Shown here piece by piece: positions 51,957-62,667 of a stretch of DNA of 64,000 bases. The DNA is from Platanthera guangdongensis. Its lineage: Eukaryota > Streptophyta > Magnoliopsida > Asparagales > Orchidaceae. Position numbers and translations under genes: made by a program. The DNA is taken from contig CM077164.1 of the NCBI GenBank assembly GCA_039583875.1, positions 65,751,628 to 65,815,627 of the forward strand, written 5' to 3'. How positions within the stretch are numbered: position 1 is the stretch's first letter; each line of letters starts with the position of its first letter. The notes beneath the pieces are model-generated. The model was not told the origin of the DNA. It searched no databases and saw only the letters and a program-made list of their open reading frames with translations.

Positions 51957-53300
51957 TTTGTAACATCCCACCTTCAATTAGACACCTCTACTTAGGTTGG
52001 GTTAGGACATATGGTGGGGATATGGGTTTAGACTAGGTTGGACCATGGGATTTGGGTTTAACCACACGGGGCCCATAATAGGGCCCAAGGTAACCTAAGT
52101 CCAACCAGCCCAAATTGGGGTCCTAGACACACATTGATTCCACCACTGTATCCCTAACCCTAACACCAACCTAAGGGAACCATAAGCCATATCACAAGGT
52201 CACCAATTGACTAGAGTTGACCAAAGTCAACCCTAATCTTAATTTGGTCAAACCCACACCTAAAGGCCCAAATAGTCCAAGTGGGGCACCACCATGGACC
52301 AACCCAAGTTGGGTGGTGTCATAGGGTCCATGACCTTCTGGTGGGGTTAGCCTACTCATCAAGTTGACCAAGTCAACCCTAAAAGTCAACATAGTCAACT
52401 TGAAGCCTAAAGGAAGAAAGAGTGAGCCAAGCCCACTCCCAATAGGCAAAGCCCACTAACCATGGCCCATGACTAGCCCAAGTGGTCAAAGACAGCTCCT
52501 ACCCCTCTGAATTAGGAGAGAGAATGCATGCATGGGGGTAAAATGGGAATTTTAGGAGAGAGAAGGTGGAGAAAAGAAAATGAGGGCCATGTGACCCTCC
52601 TTCCTTCTGTCCAAGACACCTAACAAGCTTCCCCAGCTCATTCCAGAGAGATTATGCTGCTGGATGGCCACTTGGCACCATGGGTGAAGCATCCTAAGCA
52701 TGACTGAGCCTCACCTTGGGGTTAACTCCTTATACATCCACTCCAAGCCAAAATTACCTGCACCATTAGCTTTAGAAGGAGGAAATGAGTGGACTTTGAG
52801 TGCTGGAGCAAGGAAATTGCTAGACAAACTAGGAAACGGGAAGGATTCGCCGGAGCAAGCTCGGCCATGGCTCACCGCCGCCAAACTCGCCGCCAAGCCT
52901 CAATTTCGGTTCGTTTCACCTCACCTCTCACATTACTAGAATTCTGGATCGACTAGGAGAGACATCGGGCTCAATTGAGCCCGATACCATGGGAGCAGAG
53001 AGCAAAAATTCGAGCTTTTTCTTCTTGCTCGGGATCGTCGGAGGAGCCGCCTCCGGCAGCCTCACCGCCGGGAAACGCCAGCCACCACCTCAACGAAGGT
53101 GGTGGCAATAATCGCCGTCGGTGACGCCGGCCCAAGTGGCCGGAAATGGGGTATCAAGTTGATCCAGATCGGGCTCATCTCAGCCGTTGGCTGGAGGTAG
53201 GATATAAACGGATGCCGTCCGTTTAATTTCCTATGATTAATGGATTAATTTTGATATGAACAGTAATTTTTATGTCACACTTTTATACATTTTTTGTATT
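51957..53300 (+). mobile_element. Second chromovirus-type LTR, probably partial
   Basis: TGTAACATCCCACCTTC starts right after the chromovirus tail. It has GTTGACCAAAGTCAACCC words (52210-52400), a TATA-like GGATATAAACGG at 53200 and a GC-rich Pro/Ala-coding stretch. Such a start and such words are usual in Tekay-type LTRs. It shares only its first bases with the LTR at 37045. The end is not defined; no primer site follows. Confidence 0.5.
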
Positions 53301-53762
53301 CTAAAAATAGGCCTCTTAACTGCAATTTCAGAACCAGACACCAACATGAAAATTATAGGCCTATGTCTTACCTTCATTTTGCCACCCTAAACTTGAGATT
53401 TGGACCAGTAGGGATCCCTATAGGGCCATTCTACCCAGACTGGTCCTACGCTAGGGCAGATATTCAAATGTGTGCCCAAGCCAAATTACAAGTCCTAATG
53501 ACTGATGAGTCCGATTTATATAGGATTTTTCGGACTCATCTGGGCTAGTTTTCACGCGTTTGCACTTCACCTTTAGTTTTATATCATTCATATTTCATCT
53601 TGTCTATATTTCCATAGGAAGTGCACACTTTGGCCCGTTGTTGTGTATTTTTGTACTTTTATTGTTTGTACTCCTTTTTGTGCTCGTCTGGAATGTCTGC
53701 ACTTATCAGTGCTGGGTTTAGGGGTCGTGTGTGTGTTCCGGGGACGTTTGGAAGCAAGAATA

Positions 53763-54112
53763 CTGCACATGATCATCGGATATAGTGCGCACGACCACTG
53801 GTCGTGCGCCGATGATCGTGCGCAATGTACCCTGATTTCCAGAATCAGTCTGGGGTAATCGCACGACCACTGTATACAGTGCGCACGACCACCGGTAGTG
53901 CTCCACTAATCGTTTGCATTGATTCCTCTTTTCCTGGAGTTCTGTCTGGGGTAATCGCGCGACCATTGGACATAGTGCGCACGACCACCGGTCGTGCGCC
54001 GCTGCTCGTGCGCGGTATCCCAGTTCTTCTTCCTAATCTGCCATGCAAGTGCGCACGATCATTGGACATAGTGTGCATGACCACTAGTCGTGCGCCCGTG
54101 ATCGTGCACATT
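53763..54112. repeat. 95-bp repeats with GCGCACGACC/GGTCGTGCGC hairpins
   Basis: Four units spaced about 94-96 bp apart each carry GTGCGCACGACCAC and a facing GGTCGTGCGC or close variant. In the third unit the 10-bp arms are perfect with a 3-bp spacer. A further GATCGTGCGC follows in each. The array ends 17 bp before the TATA box. Confidence 0.9.
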
Positions 54113-54128
54113 GTTCAAATTCTGCTAT

Positions 54129-54137
54129 CTATAAATA
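54129..54137 (+). promoter_or_regulatory. TATA box of Athila-like LTR
   Basis: CTATAAATA directly downstream of the repeat array. Confidence 0.7.
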
Positions 54138-55077
54138 TCGCAGGTCTCGCCCTAATTCGGAATCTTTGGAGATCGCTCGACATTTTCTCCGCCGTTTCCG
54201 CTGGTTCCGCCGCTTCTCACCATTCTCCACCCTATGGAGGTGCTCCGGGCAAGCTTTCACCGCCAAATCCAAGCAAGAGCTTCCTCTCGGCCTTCTCCTT
54301 ACTCTGTGAGCTTCATGTAGGGTTTGACTCCATCGCCAACAAGCAAAGGGAAGCTTGCAACTTTCGTCCGCTATCATGACATGAAGAAGACGTGCCATTG
54401 GAAGGTGGTGACAGCCCTTCTCTACCCAGGACGCAGTTGAGGACCGAGCTTGGACGCAGATTGACAACTTGACGATTCCAACCGTGAATCCTCAGCAAGA
54501 CTTCGGATTCGGTCGATCTCTTGACTTGTTCTTGCTTTCTTGTTGAATATTGGTGTTTAAATCTATTTATATTGATGATGTGCACTTTGGTTGTATATGT
54601 TATATGTTTCATGTCTATGTGATTCCTATTTCATTTTACTGCTTAAGTTGCTTGAGTTGCGCCATATTCCATCCGCCACTACATCCACCCTTGCCGCACT
54701 AGCAATTGCTAGTGGTATGCGTAGCGAAGAGGTGCTCACGACCCTCATTCCGCCGTTCTAAACACCTCGTCTGCAAGTCTACTCGTCCATTCGCCCCGTG
54801 ATTCGGTGCATAGCGGCCCGACTAGTCTTCCATCCCGCCTAGTGAAGCATCGCATAGCGGCATTGCATAGGAGTAGTTGTTAGCCTTTTATTTTCTTTTT
54901 TCGCAAATATCAAAACCCCCCTTAGTTAACTCCGACCTAAGGACTTCAATCTCAAGTCCTCCTCGAAATTAAGTCCACCTTACTGTGTTCCTTGAGAGAT
55001 CGATACTTGGGAAAACTCGCCCATTTTATATTACTTGTGCGACCGATTCACTGCCGTGATCTTTAGCATCAAGTTTT

Positions 55078-55097
55078 TGGCGTCGTTCCCGCGGAAC
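55078..55097 (+). other. Athila-like primer binding site
   Basis: TGGCGTCGTTCCCGCGGAAC follows the LTR after a short AGTTTT spacer. It differs from the usual TGGCGCCGTTGCCGGGGA at a few bases. Confidence 0.75.
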
Positions 55098-55325
55098 ACA
55101 GTCGTGTGAGTTTTTGGAGAGGAAGATAGGAGATAGAAGCCCTTTTCCATTTGTATATTTCATGTTTCTTCTTTTCTTTAATTTTTAGAATTTGTTGTTT
55201 ATTTTTCTTTGTTCCTTTTCTAGTTTTATTTTTTCTGCAGCAAACATTCCTTTTCTTTTATCTGCTGGTGTGTAGTTAATTTTTGCTTAGATTATTTTTG
55301 TTGGTGAATTATTTCTTGTTGCTCC

Positions 55326-55648
55326 ATGTATTCCTATATGAATATCCGTTGTAGATGGTGCGGGGATTATATGCATAGTAGTGATGAGTGCCCCATTGAA
55401 GATAGTGAGCATGATTCTCGTGGTTCAGTGTATGAAGCACCGTCCTCTTATGGTACTTCATACACAGTACCCAAGTCTTATGGTCGCTTCTCTTCTACAC
55501 GTTCATCTTTTTCATATTCCTCTCCGGTCCGACCTGGACTGAGGAGTAATGGAAAATGATGGTTGTATTGTCGTAGCACCGACCACATGTTGAAAGATTG
55601 TGCAGAATTTCAGCGCCAGTTGGAGGAGGATGATGAACCAGCTATCTG
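55326..55648 (+). pseudogene. Zinc-knuckle ORF
   Basis: MYSYMNIRCRWCGDYMHSSD starts a CxxCxxxxHxxxxC knuckle (CRWCGDYMHSSDEC) near residues 9-22. A Ser/Tyr-rich stretch (YGTSYTVPKSYGRFSSTRSS) ends at a TGA (55557). Past it the frame continues to 55648 with LYCRSTDHMLKDCAEFQRQL, a second, incomplete knuckle. Paired knuckles of this type lie near the gag C-terminus of Athila/Tat elements. The capsid part is missing, so this looks like a shortened gag. RNA binding is the likely role of the parent domain. Confidence 0.55.
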
Positions 55649-55794
55649 ATTCGTTCCACCCACCTCTCAATCAGCTGCTCATTCTGATTCTGATGATATA
55701 TGTGCAGTACCACCTTGTCTATGGGGGACTGCTGAGGATATACCCATCAGACTTTCTGCTGATCGGTGTGACGACATTGTGGTGCCATCTCTCC

Positions 55795-56431
55795 CTATGC
55801 ATTCTCCCCTCTTATTGATTCACCACCGGAGGAACCCACACATATTTTCTCTGATGATGTTGTTCCTCCGCCTTCTTTGCAAGAATTATCTATACCTATT
55901 TTTAGTGAGTCGGTTGATGATGTTAGGCCAGATTGTGATTCTGAACCTGAGGATGTGCCCATATTTGACGAGGATATTATTTTCATTAATGGAAAGTATT
56001 ACATCATGGAACATGTGGACGCACCGAGGTGTGTTGATGAGGAGATCCTTTCTGATGAGGAAGTTCTCACTTCCTTGTTGAATGAGGAGATACAAACCAC
56101 CACCGAGGACCTCGAGCTCTCGGATTCCCCCCGCTATGACTCATATGACACCGATAGTGATCTAAGTCTGGATCCAACTGGGATTGACACCGGGATCACT
56201 CCACTGATTAGTTCCTTATGTTCTTCGTCGCTTTTATTTCTTGATCCCCCTTCTCGATCTGAGCATGTGCAGGTTAAGTCTCCACATGTACTTCAGGAGA
56301 ACTTGGAGCACTCTGCTCAAGTCAATGATCACAACATACTTATATGCGAGGAGGTTGATCCATCCTCCATTGTGGAAGCCTCATTCGTTGTCTTCTCCTC
56401 CTGTAGACTTGTTGTGGATGATACCTTGTAG
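55795..56431 (+). CDS. Acidic ORF of unknown function
   Basis: The frame is open from about 55795 (first Met at 55877: MQELSIPIFSESVDD) to TAG at 56431. It is strongly acidic: CDSEPEDVPIFDEDIIF, VDEEILSDEEVLTSLLNEE and DTDSDLSLD. A Ser/Leu-rich end follows. There is no zinc site, catalytic motif or membrane segment that I recognise. It follows the zinc-knuckle ORF in another frame, so it may be the gag-protease linker of the parent element. Confidence 0.45.
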
Positions 56432-56470
56432 GGCAAGGATTTTTTGTGTGAGATAAGTGAGGACCAGGCC

Positions 56471-56985
56471 TGTTAACCCCTCAGTCCGCAACACCCTACA
56501 AGATGCCAAAATCCCCCTTTCAACACGCGCGGGCTAGATTTGTCAGTCCGCCCAGTCCGGCAAGGTCACCAATCGGACGCCAAGGATGGTACCCCAGCAG
56601 CAGACTCAAGGACCTGTTCGCTCAGTCCGCCAGGACTTGGGATATCAGATTCTCTACAGCGGCGGACACAGTGTCTCGTCAGCCCAGGCCGCCTCCCTCC
56701 AGCAGGATCGCGCCCAGTAGCAGTGGAAGCTCTAGTCCGCGAGCCCAGTCCGCCCTTTCTGCGTGGACTGGCGTGTTTTTTTTTTTTGCTTCCCGTCACC
56801 GCTGCCCGGTTCTCCTGTACCCCGGGCAGCCGGTTATTTTAGCCCTGCCCGTTTGGGCAGGCCCCCTATCCTATAAATAGGGGGGAGGTGGTGCACCCAA
56901 GGCACGCTGACTCGGACCCAGGAGCCTATTTGTTTCAGGCTGCGGACTCGAATCTTGTGCTTTGCGGACTCCCCCTCGCTCTGCT
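56471..56985 (+). mobile_element. GCGGACT-type LTR fragment
   Basis: TGTTAACCCCTCAGTCCGC starts a GC-rich block dense in GTCCGC/GCGGACT words with CTATAAATAG at 56871. It is cut at 56985 by Sirevirus 2. It resembles 4731-5640 and 34533-36213 in word content. The remainder would lie beyond Sirevirus 2, outside the window. Confidence 0.6.
56871..56880 (+). promoter_or_regulatory. TATA box in LTR fragment
   Basis: CTATAAATAG followed by a G-run, after a GTTTGGGCAGG block. Confidence 0.65.
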
Positions 56986-57863
56986 TGAAAGATATGGTAC
57001 CTAAACACCTAGAGGGGGGGGGGTGAATAGGTGACCTAATCCTTTTTAAGTTTTGTTTGGCAGCACAACAGCTATTTCACAGAATTCTACAGCTAACAGC
57101 AATTACAGCATAAACACAGTAATTTCACAGCACAGCACAGCACAGAAGACACACTAATTTATAGTGGTTCCCCAATCTTTGGGTACATCCACTTTCCCCC
57201 TTCGCCTATCTAGCAGTGTACTAGATTCGGCCAAACTTCTCCACTAACTCAGAACCAAACTAGGTTCCTACCTCAGGCCCAAAGCCTTACACTCAGCCAA
57301 AAGGCCTACACTCAGCCACCCAGGCCTACACTCAGCCAATTAAGGCCTACACTCAGAGTTCTTCAACTCCTACACTCAGGCAACCAAGCCCTACCCTCAG
57401 CCTTTATAAAATAGGCTTACAATTCTCTCAGATCCAATGGATCCTACAGGTTAAAATAGAAAGTACAATAGTTAACTCTACAACTCAGAAAATAGGAGAG
57501 GAGTTGAGAGATTCTTGAAGAGTTCTTGGAAGAACTCAGCTAGATCCAAACTGACTTAGCTTCCTTCAAAGCTTCTTGATTAGAACTGAATAAGTCTGAA
57601 TCTTCTGCAGTTGTTCCTTGACCTCTGCTTCTTGATATCCAGATGACTCTGAATTCTTCTTCTCAGCCTTAGTTCCAAAGACTGAATTCTTGGTTGGAGC
57701 TCTCTCTCTCCAACTTCTTAGATCTGCAGATGCACAGCAAGATCTTCTTGTGTTGATGCTCAATATACCCCTTTTACAAAGATCTGAACTCTCTTTATCA
57801 ACTACTTCTATATAACTTGATCAATCTTAATCTCAATAATAATTTTTCTGTAAACTATGAGTG

Positions 57864-57873
57864 CCTATTTATA
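57864..57873 (-). promoter_or_regulatory. TATA box in Sirevirus 2 LTR
   Basis: CTATAAATAG on the minus strand. The palindrome cluster lies upstream of it with respect to transcription. Confidence 0.7.
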
Positions 57874-58004
57874 GGCTTCCTTCATGGTAACCGGCTGGTC
57901 CGGTTCATAACAGACTTCTGATTTCTCTGACAGTTGCAGTAGACCGGCTGGATTGGCAGCTGTCATGTCAACCAGTCACTTCTTGAAATTTCACTAACTG
58001 TCAG

Positions 58005-58950
58005 ATAGTGTCGAGACTTTCTGTTCTTAAGTGTCGACACTTATAGACTAAGTGTCGACACATATTGTGTAAGTGTCGACACAAGTCTACAAGGTGTCGA
58101 CACAATTCCTTGTATGTCTCGACACAGTTTCTTCTGCATATGTCGACACTGAAATTGAGTGTCGACACAAGTACTTGTACTTCATTCTTTAACTGTATTC
58201 TTCTAAGTGTCGACACATCTCATTTGTGTCGACACATCTTCATGTGTAGAAACTGTCAAGTGTCGACACTGCTTCTTGGTGTCGACACAAGTCTTCAATC
58301 TTGTTTCTTCAGCTGAGTGTCGACACATTCCTTTAGTGTCGACACTTGTACTTAGAATATTTTGTAACTTTTCTGTTCTTTGCTAAGTGTCGACACAGCT
58401 CCTTGTGTCGACACTTTCTTCAAGTGTAGAGTCTTCAATTAAGTGTCGACACATTGTGCTGGGTGTCGACACTTTCTTCAAGTGTTGACTCTTCTGGTTG
58501 TGTGTCGACACATTGTGCTGAGTGTCGACACAAACTTCAAGTGTTGACTCCTTTGAGTGTGTGTCGACACATTGTGCTGAGTGTCGACTCATTCTTCATA
58601 TGTTGACTCTGCTGATTGAGTGTCGACACATTGTGTTGAGTGTCGACACTTGTACTTAGTCTCTGCAGAATTTTGCTGAGTGTCGACACAACTCCAAGTG
58701 TCGACACTTTCTGGTGTTGACTCAGCTCTTCTAGGTGTCGACACTTCTGCTAAGTGTCGACACAGCTTTTCTGCATTCTTCTTCACTGAGTGTCGACACA
58801 GCTCCAAGTGTCGACACTTTCTGACTGGTGTCGACTCTTCTTCCCAGGTGTCGACACAATGACTCCAAGTGTCGACACTGCTTGTCTGGGTGTCGACACA
58901 AGTCTTCTCAAGTGTCGACACTTTCCCTCTGGGTGTCGACACATGGACTT
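58005..58950. repeat. GTGTCGACAC palindrome cluster in LTR
   Basis: More than thirty GTCGAC cores, most within the full GTGTCGACAC, are spread over 0.95 kb with spacing of about 15-45 bp and variable spacers. They sit in U3, upstream of the TATA box on the minus strand. ORFs across the region are translations of the motif. Confidence 0.95.
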
Positions 58951-59086
58951 AGAATTTTTAGCTTCAGTCCAGTGTATTCCTAACCTGCACAAGTAACTCA
59001 AACAAACATCAAATACACTATGATGTATATCATTGAGTTAGGTGAGGCTTCTTCAAATCAGGTACATTTGACCAATGTACCCAACA

Positions 59087-59102
59087 ATCTCCCCCTATTT
59101 GG
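59087..59102 (-). other. Polypurine tract of Sirevirus 2
   Basis: The minus strand reads CCAAATAGGGGGAGAT next to the 3' LTR, identical to 41692-41707. Confidence 0.9.
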
Positions 59103-59381
59103 AGAAGTCATAACCCTTAGTCAATGATATACATCATTCATAATTAAAAATTATAAAATGAAGTAAAACAGATATATGACAACAAAGTTAAACTTTAACA
59201 TGTAATAAAGCACACATGTATACTCATTCAGCATTATAGAACAAACAAGAATTAGACACATTCATCAGAACAATCATGAAATTTGTTTAACAAAAATTGT
59301 TCATACATTTAATACATTTTCAATGATTTACACAAAATGTTTGATGTAACAGATTACAACATTCTTCAGTTTAATCTTAAT
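59103..59381. other. Tail between extra ORF and polypurine tract
   Basis: AT-rich, no coding signal. It corresponds to the untranslated 3' end of the element. Confidence 0.6.
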
Positions 59382-62157
59382 CTAATTCTGCTCTGGTTCC
59401 TTAATGACTATGCCTTTTCCAGCTTGTACTTTAGCTTTCACAGCAGCAGCAGCAGCAGGCTCAGCTTCAGTAGTCTTCTTCCCTTTGGAGTCCTTCTTCT
59501 TCTGTTCTTCAGCCTTGATCTTTTGCCTTTCAAAATAATGATAGGGCTTAGGAAAGTACTTGCTAGGCTCCACAGCTGTAGGAGGTAGCTTTCCTAACTT
59601 AGCCTTCCTTCTATGTTGGACAATGGCTTCCTGCCTACTTTCATGTTTCCTCCATTCTGCCTCTGAGAACCACTTGTTCCTCTCATGGGCATTGTCCTTG
59701 GCTGCTTTCCAGGCTGTGAGAATGTTGTTCCTAGAAGTAGGGCTCCACTGTTCAAAATCTGGTTTTTGTTCAGCTAGTTCCCTGAACTTCTTCTTTGATA
59801 GCCTAGTCTCTTCTTCTTTGTCCAAAGCCTCTTGCATAGCAGCTGTGATAGGTTGAACAACCTTTTCCAGAATAACATTGGCTTGCCAGCAGTTGGACTA
59901 TACATTGTGCTTACATCAGCATGAACCATTTCAAAATCTGGAGGTGGATAGATTACATCAGCCACTGCCTGTTGCTCACCTCCAAGATATGTTCCTTGAA
60001 TACCAGATTCAGCTACATTGTCATCATCACACAGGGGAGGATAGCCCAGTGTAGCCCTGATGGAATTGGATATCCATTTTGCATGGTCAGAACTGGCTTT
60101 GACTAACACCCTCTCCCCCTTTATGACTTCTTGTTCCACATGATCTCTCACATCATCTTTCTGGAACCTGATTTGGCTGTCCAAATACCTTATGCCCTCT
60201 TTAAAGAAAGGTCTAAGCTTGGTAAGCTGTTCAGAAATGACCTTCTGGAATCCTTGATGGCAGTCTTGACAGCAGTTTTCAGCTTGAAAGAGTTTATCAA
60301 AATCAGCTTTGGCAGCAGCAGAGGAGGTTGATGGTTCAGTAGACTTATTCTTGATTTCAGTGACTATTGCATTGTGAGATGCAGTCAAATTATCATTCAT
60401 CCTCAATTGATTTTCCAACACATATCCTTGCTTTAGTGCAATATCTTCTACCTTCTCTTTTATGGTTTCTTGAGTTTAGCCAGATAGACCACTGCATGAG
60501 CACCCTTTGTAAAACAATCAGTCATTTCCTTTCTTATTAAGGTTCATTTCAAACCTTATTGACTTGATTTCCTGTAGATCAGATTGTAGTGCCTTGTGCC
60601 CTTCATCAACATAATGTTCTAAAGCCTTCCTTTGTTCATCCATCTTGATTTGCATGGCAAGCAGTAGAGCACTGTAATCAGTTGATGGAGCTTGTTGAAC
60701 CAGTGAGTGTTGAGCAACAGTTTGGAGAGCCTTCTTGTAGCTCTGGCTCCTTCTTTTGAAAACAAAGAACTGCTTTTCTTAGCTTGCTCAGCTTCATCAT
60801 CTTCAGATTCTGATGTACTGGCTATATCCACCCTATCCTTAGGGCTGGATGGTTTTTCAGTGTGCACATCTTGTGCCTTCTCAGTATCTAGCCTTATAGG
60901 CTCTTCTTGAATATCCAAATTCTCCCCCTCAGCAGCAGCATCCTTCTCTTCATCAGCAGCATTCTTTTCCATATCAAAATCATCTTGATCTAAATTCAGA
61001 AATAGATCTTCCATTGTGTATTCTGCTGGAGACTGTGCAGGAGATGTACTGTGTTCATCAGCTACAACAGATGTGTCTTGGAGAACAACATCTGGTTCTT
61101 GAGTTGCTGGCTGATTTTGCTGATGGTCATCAGACAAATCAGAATTTATTATAGAAAAATTCAAAGTATTAAGGTCAACAAGTACCTCTTGGATGAGGAG
61201 GGTGGCTTGCTCACTCTCCAGTGTAGATGGTTCTGCTACACCTGGAAGCTCCCCCTGGCTTGGATGTCTAGTGGCAGTCCCCCTGAGGAGCAGGTGACTT
61301 TTCTGCAGCTTATCCATTGGACTATCAGGAGTGAAGACCACATGTTCTTCACTGCCTGAGCTGCTGGAGGACTCTTGAGGCACAGCAGCAGTCTTCTCTT
61401 CTTCCTGGGAGGAGAGTCTTTCTTAGAAGCTTGTTTCTCAGGGGTGGTCAATTCCTTTGACAGCACCCTTTCCCATCTAGAGAATATCCTTGAGTCCATT
61501 CTCCTCATGTGATTGATTTTTGTTCCTGCAGCAGAGCTCATTACCTCTGGAATTGATCCAGCCAGGTAGAGACTTAGTATCCTGCCCAGATTGGGCTTCT
61601 TCAGACTTTCTTTTACTTTCTCAAAGACAATCATAGACCAGTCTGTTTTGATGTTGAAGATGATTCTGGTCATAATACTGAACATAGAGGCTGACACCCT
61701 GTCATGCCCTCCAGTTTTACTAGAATGACCTTGCCTACTACTTCAGACAGGAATTTGCCTTGAGTGTTCATGCCTTTTCTGTTGAAGACAGAACCTATTT
61801 TCATCTTAGAATCAAGACCACACCAAGTGAGTGCTTCTCTGGTCTTAGATGTGGTCACTTACTCTTCTTCTTGAATCTTAGGTAGCTGAAGTACCTTTCT
61901 CAAGGACTTGGGTGAAACCTTGACCTTGGTTCCATGCACTATGGATTTGATTCTGTATCCAGAGTCGTCCACAGTTGCTCCAGTAAGAAATTCAATCACT
62001 TCTTTCTTCCATATCTTGGTTGGTTCTGAAACCAAGTATTCCAGTCCTGAATCGCTGACTAGGGTTATCACTGATTTGATTTCTGATCGCCATCGTCGAA
62101 TGCGCCTCGCACGAGCTCATAGCCTTCGTTAACGTTCTCTTCCAGCTTGGGAGCCAT
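59382..62157 (-). pseudogene. Sirevirus 2 env-position ORF
   Basis: The ATG at 62157 opens MAPKLEENVNEGYELVRGAF. The protein then runs through frames 62071-61859, 61858-61670, 61697-61236, 61383-60619, 60421-59774 and 59837-59382, about 900 residues with several frame changes. The N-terminal domain has RKVLQLPKIQ, FLSEVVGKVILVKLEG, IPEVMSSAAGTKINHMRRMD and SRIFSRWERVL, matching Sirevirus 1. An acidic disordered middle (DQDDFDMEKNAADEEKDAAA) and a charged helical C-terminus (QRRKAKLGK-like, QKIKAEEQKKKDSKGKK) follow. No signal peptide or membrane anchor is visible. The function is unknown. Confidence 0.8.
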
Positions 62158-62189
62158 TAGGGTTTGAAGAATTAGTCTTTAGAGAAGAG

Positions 62190-62640
62190 AAATGTCGACA
62201 CAGAGTTTGGTCTCGAAACTCTGAAAGCGTGTCGACAAACAAAACAGAACCCTATTTATACCTTTCTTGTTTGAAGACGAACAGGCGGGATGAATTTCTA
62301 AAGATGTGTCGACACTGTCAATAAGTGTCGACACTGACTTATAATGTCTCGACACACATGTGTCGACACAAGTTTAGTCAACAGATTTTATGTGTCGACA
62401 CTTGGTTAAGTGTCGACACCACTATACTCGACATGTAGTCGAGACTTTACTTAGAAAAATTCTGAGTAAAACTTAAGTGTCGACACTTATTGGATGTGTC
62501 GACACCTACTCGACATGTGTCGACACTAACATTCTGAAGTGTCGACACTAACTTCCTAGATGTGTCGACACCATTTTCCTGAAGTGTCGACACTTACTAT
62601 TCTGTGTCGACATAGACTTGTCTATGTGTCGACACCTTTT
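62190..62640. repeat. GTGTCGACAC cluster between RNase H and extra ORF
   Basis: About eighteen GTCGAC or TCTCGACAC words fill the spacer between the RNase H stop and the extra-ORF ATG. They have the same core and spacing style as in the LTR. Confidence 0.93.
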
Positions 62641-62667
62641 TACTTAGCCAATTTTTGTTCTGTATAC

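Larger units (their letters stand above)
53503..55071 (+). repeat. Athila-like 5' LTR, 1569 bp
   Basis: Ends are set by TGATG/CATCA and the primer site. It contains a terminal hairpin (53504-53540), four 95-bp repeats (53763-54112) and a TATA box (54129). ORFs inside (53825-54379 and others) are not credible. Confidence 0.65.
53503..56470 (+). mobile_element. Athila/Tat-like gypsy element, non-autonomous or truncated
   Basis: The 5' LTR (53503-55071) has inverted ends TGATG/CATCA. Six bases on lies TGGCGTCGTTCCCGCGGAAC, a variant of the TGGCGCCGTTGCCGGGGA site used by Athila elements. The interior has a leader, a zinc-knuckle ORF and an acidic ORF, then ends near 56470 at another LTR block. 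There is no pol and no 3' LTR in the window. Confidence 0.68.
56986..59086 (-). repeat. 3' LTR of Sirevirus 2, 2101 bp
   Basis: Starts TGAAAGATATGG, carries a G-run like that of Sirevirus 1, a minus-strand TATA box (57864-57873) and a 0.9-kb palindrome cluster, and ends CCCAACA next to the polypurine tract. Confidence 0.88.

Noticed and set aside
57000..57060. G-run plus GTGAATAG as a shared recent insertion in all Sirevirus LTRs
   Set aside because: Both families have a G-run followed by GTGAATAG near the LTR end, which is simply the conserved terminal region of these LTRs.
58005..58950. Regularly spaced short palindromic repeats resembling a CRISPR array
   Set aside because: The repeat is only 10 bp, spacing varies from about 15 to 45 bp, there are no cas genes, and the cluster lies inside a plant LTR. 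It is a retroelement feature.
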